In this document: positions 57,101 through 64,000 of the stretch, one piece after another | Position numbering within the stretch: the first letter of the stretch is position 1 | How the letters are laid out: each line of letters starts with the position of its first letter | From: Copromyces sp. CBS 386.78 | Lineage: Eukaryota > Ascomycota > Sordariomycetes > Sordariales > Sordariaceae | Direction: 5' to 3' | NCBI GenBank assembly: GCA_030685235.1 | Contig: MU839229.1 | Coordinates: forward strand, 1-64,000 | DNA: 64,000 nucleotides | The notes under the pieces: generated by a model | Databases searched by the model: none | Told to the model about the DNA's origin: nothing | Seen by the model: only the letters and a program-made list of their open reading frames with translations | Translations under genes and position numbers: made by a program

Positions 57101-58339
57101 TAAATATATCCTACTCCTAATTAAATAAAGCGTTAAAAACTACCCCTTCTTTACCCAACCGGTATTTAATATTAAAATTAAACTATAATAAATATTCGGC
57201 CTAATAGGCTTGCCGCTCGGAAAGCTATTGTATTTTTATAAAATATTTTAAATTCCGATAGTTAATAAAGATAATAAAGGACTTACAACTATATAATTCG
57301 GCCGACTACTATTTTAAATAATTAATAATTATAAATATTTCTTTATTATAAATAAGGTAATTCTATTCTATAACGTTTAGCTTCTATAAATAATAATTAA
57401 TAATAGCCCGCTCACTAAATTTATTAACTTTTTATAAAATAATTCCGTCTAATGTAAAGCTATTATAATTTATTTTTAAAAATGTTTTCTTATTGGGATT
57501 AAATTCCGTAAAAATTAAGGCCCTTATAAATAATATTTTAAATAATTAAAAAGTATTCTTATACTTTTTAATCTATTTAAAAGCTACCCCCTTTTTAGTA
57601 AATATTATTAATAAAGTTACAATTTTCGAAAATTAAAATATAAATATCCTATAATAATTAACGAAATTTAAAAAACTATAAACGCCTTTTTAAAAATTAG
57701 GGGGAAGCTATTCGAAGATAGTTTTAACCTTTTAGGGTCGGCTTATATTCCGATACTTATATAAATAATAAAACCGAAATATTTAACCTTCTTAATAATA
57801 AATTCGTACTTATTTAAGTTTAAATAGAAACTTATATTAAAGAACTTCTTTAATATTAAACGGACTTTAATTTTATAATCCTCTTTAATATCCGAAGTAT
57901 AAATAAATATATTATTTATATAAATTATATAAAATTTATTAAAATATTTATAAAGGATATAATTAATATACCGTTAAAACGTTACCGGTATATTAATTAG
58001 CCCGGAAAGTATAATTAACTATTTGAATAACCTATATTATATTTAAAATACTATTTTGTATTCTTCTCTTATAATTATCCGAATTTTATAAAACGCCTAT
58101 ATATTATTAATTTTTATATACTATTTAATTCCCTTCAAAATATAGAACATTTCGCTAATAAACGGTAAGGGGTAATAATTTATTTATATAATAATATTCA
58201 AAATATAATAATTATAATAAAAGCGAAGTCCGCCGCCCGGCTTTTATACGAAAAGAATTAGGGCTCCCGCTTCTAAATTATTAGTACGGATAAAACCTTT
58301 ATTTAATAAATCCTTAAAAGGAATTACTATAGATTAAAA
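54191..58339 (-). pseudogene. Gypsy G4 pol (RT to chromodomain)
   Basis: Minus strand, colinear with G5 pol. From the right: RT beginning near 58330 (cut there by LINE L3), catalytic block near 57900-57930 (TYINN-type as in G5), RNase H near 57300-57400, integrase about 55500-57000 and 54700-55088, and chromodomain plus NKFEGKYRAA tail near 54300-54500. MITE M55 interrupts the integrase. Same clade as G5, independently RIP-mutated. The gag and 5' LTR should lie beyond L3, outside the window. Confidence 0.82.
55089..55501. mobile_element. hAT-like MITE M55, 413 bp
   Basis: Perfect 8 bp TSD TTAATTAA (55081-55088, 55502-55509). TIR doublet GTCTTTTCGCACCGTCG and GTCTTTTCGCACCGTTATC after GAGAAA. 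Close sister of M33, opposite orientation. Internal minus-strand frame has no support as a gene. Confidence 0.93.
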
Positions 58340-58344
58340 GTAAA

Positions 58345-60440
58345 CGACGCCGAAACCGGAAACGCCGATTTCTAATTAAGAAATACTCTAAAACGAAAAC
58401 CGATAATAGTAATCGACTTAAGAAAGTTATTTACCCCTTTCGTAATATCCTATAACAACTATAGTAATAGTATTAAGCCGTCGCTACCGATAATAATTAA
58501 TAGAAGTACGAATAGGCTCGAAAATAGCGTCCACAACCCCTTCGGAAGTATTTTAAAATATAATAATTCCGATGCCGTATTTATTATAAAAATTTTAGAG
58601 AAGACAAAGGAAGATAATAAAATTATAAAGAAATTTATCGCTATAACGAATAAAACTACAGATTACAACGCCGTAACGACCGACGACCGTTATTAAATTC
58701 GAAAATTCCTCTTCAAATTCGCGAAAACTTTTATAAAGAAAAGTAAATTTATAATATTTAAAGTAAATAAGGCCGCCGAAGCCTAATTTATTATTAGGAA
58801 GGACTTCGATAATTTAAAGAAATATATTTTAAAAGAATTAAAAAAAGACGTTTAAGAAGTACCGAAGAAATAGGTTAATATTATTTAAAAATTATTAAAT
58901 AAAATTAATACTACCCTCTATTACTCACCTACCGTTATTATTAAAAAATTATCCCTTCTAATTATAAATGTTAATTTACTATTAAGGGGGTTTAAATTGC
59001 CGCCGAATTTACTATACGTTCGAATAATAATATAAAGTAAGCCGTTAAAAACGCTTTAAAAGAAAGCCTATATAAAATAGTCCGCGCGGCTATTAAAATA
59101 ATAACGAACGGACATTACGTAATTATCTTTAACAAACTAACTAGGGACTAGTACTAAAAGTATTAAATTTAAATTAAAAAAGTCTTTAGAAAAAAGGCCG
59201 TCGTATCTTTAAATATTATAGCCGTTTTAATTAAAAGAGTCCTATAGGCTAATATTAATATAAAATAATTCGAATTAGTTATATAGGAAATAAAGGAGAA
59301 GAATAAGGAGGTAGAAATTATTAAGGCTAAATTTTAGAAGAAATACAAAGGGGAGGAGAGAAGAATATTCTTAATAGAAATTATAATTATAAAGGTTATA
59401 ATCTTCTTCGAAAAAAACCTTTTCTTTTAAAATAGCAGCGTATATATATATAAACCGTTTTAAATTATAACTTCCGCCTAATAATACTTTAAATATTAAT
59501 ATTTCGAATATACAACGAAATTCTATCGTTAAGAAGACGCTTATAATTATTATAGTAAAATTAAGTACGAAGGGTTATATATAGGAGAAGAAAATTACCT
59601 TTCGAATAAGGATAATTCTTTAATTTTTTATAAACTATATAGGAAATCGGGGTATTTCGCCTTTAATAAAAAGCGAGACCCGCTTATAAAAATAGTTTAT
59701 ATAAAAATATTAATCGATTACGCCGAAAAGCCTCATAGCTTCGTTACTTATAAAAGACCGGCTAAATTGGTATTAGAACCGATAATAAAAATAGAAGAGG
59801 ACATCGTAATTCATAACGCCCCCTTTAATTCCCGTTTAATTACGACCTTAGAAAGATCACTTATAAGAGGAAGAAAAAAAGGCCGCTCTAAGAAGATTAG
59901 AAGCGGTTCTTAACCGAAACCTATAAATATAAGCCCGATAAACGTTTATACCCGCTCTTAAAACGTAAACGACTATACCTATATGAACTTTATTACTATT
60001 ACGCCTTTAATTACTACTATTACTTCTAAAGAAATAATACCCCCTTAATTTACTATTAGATTAAAAGGAAGCTTCTTATAAAGTAATTAATAATTTAATT
60101 AAAAATATTCTATTAGAATATAGGGAAATTGTACGAGAGAAGGAAAACGTTATTCGAATAAGAAGAAACCTATAATATTATAATAATTTAAAAGCCAGGC
60201 AAGAATTTGAATAGGGATATTTACCGGCCGAAAAGCGGTAGATATTATAATATTAATTATTTAGAAAAGGGTAGAATAGTAATTTACGTAAATAAGAGGT
60301 AGAATTTAAAACATTTAAATTTCTAAGTTAGGAAAGACTAGGCTATAATAATATTAAAGAATCTACGAAAATTAATAATTATTTACTCTATTTACTCTTT
60401 TATTTTCTTTTAAAGTACGTTAGAATATTAATAGGGGTTT
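58345..60440 (+). pseudogene. L3 ORF1 (gag-like)
   Basis: Plus strand: KPSLPIIINRSTNRLENSV near 58475, NPFGSILKYNNSDAVF near 58535, KKFIAITNKTTDYNAVTTDD near 58630, FKVNKAAEA.FIIRKDFDNL near 58770, LKKYILKELKKDV near 58820. Blocks correspond to L1 and L2. Predicted lysine-rich, partly coiled RNA-binding protein; identity inferred from LINE position. Confidence 0.75.
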
Positions 60441-63400
60441 TCCTTCTTCGAATTCTTCGAAGAGAAACCTCCGGCCGGTTAATATATAGCCGTAAGGGAT
60501 TATATTTCTATTACCCTAATTAAAATTTAGAAAATAAAATTAGTTCGGGCGCTATAAAATTATTTATGTAAGTATAGCGATAGAAATTTAGTTTCGTTAC
60601 CCCCCGCGGGGAATTAATAAAATTCGGAATTACGATTAGAAGAGAGAAAAATAAAATAATCGATTATATATAAATTTTATAAAGTATCGAGGCTAAATAT
60701 TAAGGAATATAATAATATAGGTAAATAGGTTCGGACTACTACCCCTAAGAAATTTAAATTTAAATAGGAAAAAGAAATAAAAAAGCAGAAATAGAAGAAG
60801 GGTTTAATTAGAAGTTAATAAATATAGAAAAGGTGTAGGAAGCGGTAGAAAAATGAATATTAATTTTAAAAGGTATTAAAATAGTAAAAGAATTCGAATT
60901 AGGATTTAATAAATTTGATAGCGAATTCGTCAATATTATAGAAGAATTTGTCCTATACCGAAAGAAAGGTCGGAAGAAATAGGCGAACTAGTAGAATTTA
61001 GAGTATAAAACGGTAATAAAGGAAATATAGCAGAAATAATAAATATAATTTAGAAATTAAACGCCTTTAAATTAAAGAGAAGTTATAAAAGCGGTAATAA
61101 AAAAGAAGAAATTTATTACGAAAATTTAGAAAGCGAAGTAGTATAATTATATTATAAATACGTTAAAAAATCCGAATAAATTTTAATTATCAAAAAAGTA
61201 GGTTAGGATATAAAATTATTACTTAATAAATCCGCTAAAATTATTACCCCTCAAATTAAACGAGCGGGCGAACGAAGTCGAAAACTATAATAGTAAGGTA
61301 AATATCTTTATTAATTATTTCTTCCCGAAAGTAAAAGTCCTAATAAATTATTTACTAAATTAAATTTAATTATTAAATAGTAATACCCTAATACCTATTA
61401 ATAATTTAATTACCGAAGAGGATATTTGGAAAATCCTTTTAAAGATAGCGCTAAATAAAAGAGAAGCTCTATCCGCACGTGGATAAAACTCTATCCGCAC
61501 GTGGATCCACTTTTCCTTTTTAACTATAACTTAGTCAAACCTTAGCGTATGAAGCTGAAAGTAGTACCAAATTACTCGCTGATTTCTGACGGATTTTTCG
61601 AACTAACTACCAATTTTATAGCATTAAGCGTTACTTAAATCCTAATTTCTTAGAATTTTAAGCTTTAATCTTCCTAATTATTTAATTATAATAGCTTACT
61701 TTCCTAGAGGTTTTCCTACGCTACACAATACATACGTTCTTCAAAAAAGTCTTGTTGGATAGAGAGAAAAAACAGCAAAAATATGATATACTTTTTGTTT
61801 TCTTTAGACCTCTTGGTACTTTAAAAAAGATATTGAAGTTTTTTTTTTTTTCCACGTGCGGATAGAGTTTTATCCACGTGCGGATAGAGTTTCTCAAATA
61901 AAATATTAAGTATCGATTAATTTTTAAATAAATTTCTAAAAATATACGGGGAATTATTTAAATAGGTAATAGCGGCTTTCGCTGTAATAAGCTTCCGGTT
62001 CGGGTATTTCCCCTAATAATTTAAAAATGCGAAAGTAATTATTTTTAAAAAATTTAAAAAAAGTATTAAATAATAAAATTTAGCCGGGGTATAAAGGTTT
62101 ATATCGCTTTTAAATAACGTTAGAAATTTTTTGGAAGCTTTTATAGCAAAGAGGTTAATATAGGTAATAGAAGAGTATAATCTCCTTTCGGAAGGCTAAA
62201 TAAGTAATTAAATAAGCTATTTAACCGAATTCGCCGTCTAAATAATTATTAATATAGTTTGTACGGTATAAAAGTTTAAGGCCGTAATGTTTTTATACTC
62301 TTCGATTTAAAGGGCGTATTTAATAGAATTAATTATAAGTAATTTTTATATATATTATAGGAAATGTAATTCCTAGAATAAATCCTTTAATAGGTTAATA
62401 ATTTCGTTACTAAAAAAAAAATTCTCTTTTCTTCGACGACGAAATTTCTTAACCTTATAATATCGTAATAAGTATATTATAAGGCTCCCCCTTTTTATTA
62501 ATCCATTTTATTCTCTTTATTTCTTTATTATATTATAATTTAATTATTATTTAAAATATAATTATTATTGGCTTCGCTAATAATATTAATATTATTATAA
62601 TAATTAAAATTACCGAGGAAAATTATTGGACGCTCTAAATAATATAAGATATTTATTCAGGTTAGGTAATTAAAAGAGGGATAGAATTCGAAGTAAGTAA
62701 AATACAATTTATATATTTTACGTAAACGAAGGAATTAAGAACGGAAACTCTAAATCGGGGGAATTATATTTAAACTAATAAAATCGATTAAATTCCTTAA
62801 GGTTTAATTAAATTAGAAATTTAATTACCGAATATATATAGAGGTAATAAAAAAGAAAATAATAATATAAATGAACGTGCTAATATAATTAATAGTGAAA
62901 ATTTAAAGTTACTTTTTTATACAAATAAAGGAAATTTATACTAAATATATTTAAAGCGTAATCCTATATAGAGTATTAGCCTTCTACTAATTAATTAAAA
63001 TCCACAATAAATTACGAAGGATAGCGATTAGGTTAGCTAAATATTAAATTAAATATATAAAAATTATTACCGGAGCGTATAAGATTATATTAATAAAGAA
63101 TTTAAAAACGGAAACCTTTTGTCCGCTATTCGACTTCTATTTTAATAAACGGGTTAGAACCTTCAAAGAAAGGTTTACCCGTATAAATTAAATAGGGTTT
63201 GTCCAAAAGACTATAATTTAAATAATTAGCCGTATTTAAATAAAGAAAATAAAAAGTCGGCTACTTATTAATAAATTAGAAAACGGTACTACTAAAATTA
63301 AATAAATTAAAGAATAAGTATTGACGGAAAATTTTCTAAGAATTGTAGTAGGTCCGCCCTTAGTAATAGGGGCGCTACCGCCCCTATTATAAATATTAAA

Positions 63401-64000
63401 ATTAATTATTATAGATTATAAAGGGTAATTAGAAGAAATAATAATAAGAGAATAGATATTACGCTATAATTACTAATTAGTAATAATAATAATTAAATTA
63501 GGCCGATAATACAAATTTACTATTATTAACTTTAATCCGAAATTTAATAATAATATTATAAAACGGTATATAATTAGTATAAAGTAAAAAAGGAAGGAAG
63601 TTTAATAATTGGAGAATAACGATAAGTAATATTTATTACCTAAAACGAAAAATTCCCTTCTTACTTAAGTAAGGACAGAAATTATCGGCCTCCGGTCCTT
63701 CCTCTTCCGGAAGGAAGTTCTAGATATTATAATATTAATCTATTCTTACAAAATAAATAAAGAAACTTTTATATATATCGTGTTAAATTATTTATAAATA
63801 GCTAATTACTAAATGATGGCGATTAATTAACTATAAATAAAAGAAGAGTTCTAAATTTATTTAAATAATAAAACCCGAATTAAAAAAATCCTTTCGTAAA
63901 TATTATAATTTAATAGGCTAAACGAATATTATTTAGTAATTGAATTAGAGGGAGAGTAATATAATAAATTCGTATAGTATTTGTAAATATATTCGATTAT
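60441..64000 (+). pseudogene. L3 ORF2 (endonuclease, RT; incomplete)
   Basis: Endonuclease block near 60490-60520 (VRDY...; one base is missing relative to L1, shifting the frame). RT catalytic block GFANNINII at 62570-62593, where GFADDTN is expected, followed by ENYWTL and GIEFEVSKIQFIYFT (62630-62720), typical of the post-catalytic RT region in this clade. MITE M61 splits it. Runs off the right edge. Confidence 0.8.
61461..61895. mobile_element. hAT-like MITE M61 (CACGTG doublet), 435 bp
   Basis: Perfect 8 bp TSD AAATAAAA (61453-61460, 61896-61903). Same family as M1 (434 bp) with the same doubled CTATCCGCACGTGGAT ends. Confidence 0.93.

Larger units (their letters stand above)
58340..64000 (+). 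mobile_element. Tad-like LINE L3, 5' 5.7 kb (runs off right edge)
   Basis: Starts AAACGACGCCGAAACCGG, aligned with the 5' ends of L1 and L2 in opposite orientation, and inserted in G4 RT. ORF1, endonuclease and RT are present; the 3' third is outside the window. MITE M61 is nested. More heavily mutated at its 5' end than L1 and L2. Confidence 0.9.

Overview
The window looks like a slice of silent, transposon-packed heterochromatin from a filamentous ascomycete (Pezizomycotina-type) fungus. No host gene, rRNA, genuine tRNA or CRISPR array can be supported. Nearly everything is mobile DNA, and most long elements carry the signature of repeat-induced point mutation (RIP). CpA/TpG is almost absent and TpA is in excess, while CpG survives. 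Gln codons have become TAA/TAG, and Cys, His and Asp codons have become Tyr and Asn inside recognisable motifs. Short elements (LTRs, MITEs, a 240 bp LINE stub, a 1.9 kb LTR element) stand out as GC-richer islands, as expected for DNA that is younger or under the RIP length threshold.

Layout. 1-6061: 3' end of a Helentron-like element (A0), then two fused Ty3/gypsy pol remnants (G1, G2) ending in a 3' LTR. 6062-18143: a minus-strand gypsy (K) broken by a hAT-like MITE (E1, itself holding Helentron-like A1) and by a complete 7.85 kb gypsy, F (10213-18060, LTRs plus 5 bp TSD). 18144-20640: a long-TIR element (C) and a plus-strand integrase plus 3' LTR (G6). 20691-28564: a full-length Tad-like LINE (L1, minus). 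28579-33969: an unassigned stretch, then gypsy G3, which carries Helentron-like B1 and A2 and one MITE. 33970-50473: gypsy G5 (5' LTR, gag, pol), split by B3 (containing A3), a MITE and LINE L2. 50474-58339: gypsy G4 (minus) inserted in the 3' part of G5, split by a TRIM-like LTR element and a MITE. 58340-64000: LINE L3 (plus), running off the window.

The nesting can be read as a history: G3 was hit by G5, G5 by G4, and G4 by L3; most of these were later peppered by MITEs and Helentron-like elements. Comparing copies gives exact empty sites. A and B insert with no target duplication. The MITEs always leave 8 bp duplications. The LINEs leave 13-15 bp duplications and the LTR elements 5 bp.

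The most interesting items are four. (1) The A and B families share TGAA(A/G)CGC starts, asymmetric inverted repeats, a 3' hairpin and a GAC(T/G)ATGTT end, so they look like non-autonomous Helentron/Helitron2 elements. (2) A conserved reading frame lies antisense to pol, between integrase and 3' LTR, in both G4 and G5. (3) A set of 8-bp-TSD MITEs shares a GAGAA terminus plus doubled binding-site-like repeats in each TIR. (4) A module with telomere-like CCCTAACCCT is shared by otherwise different elements.
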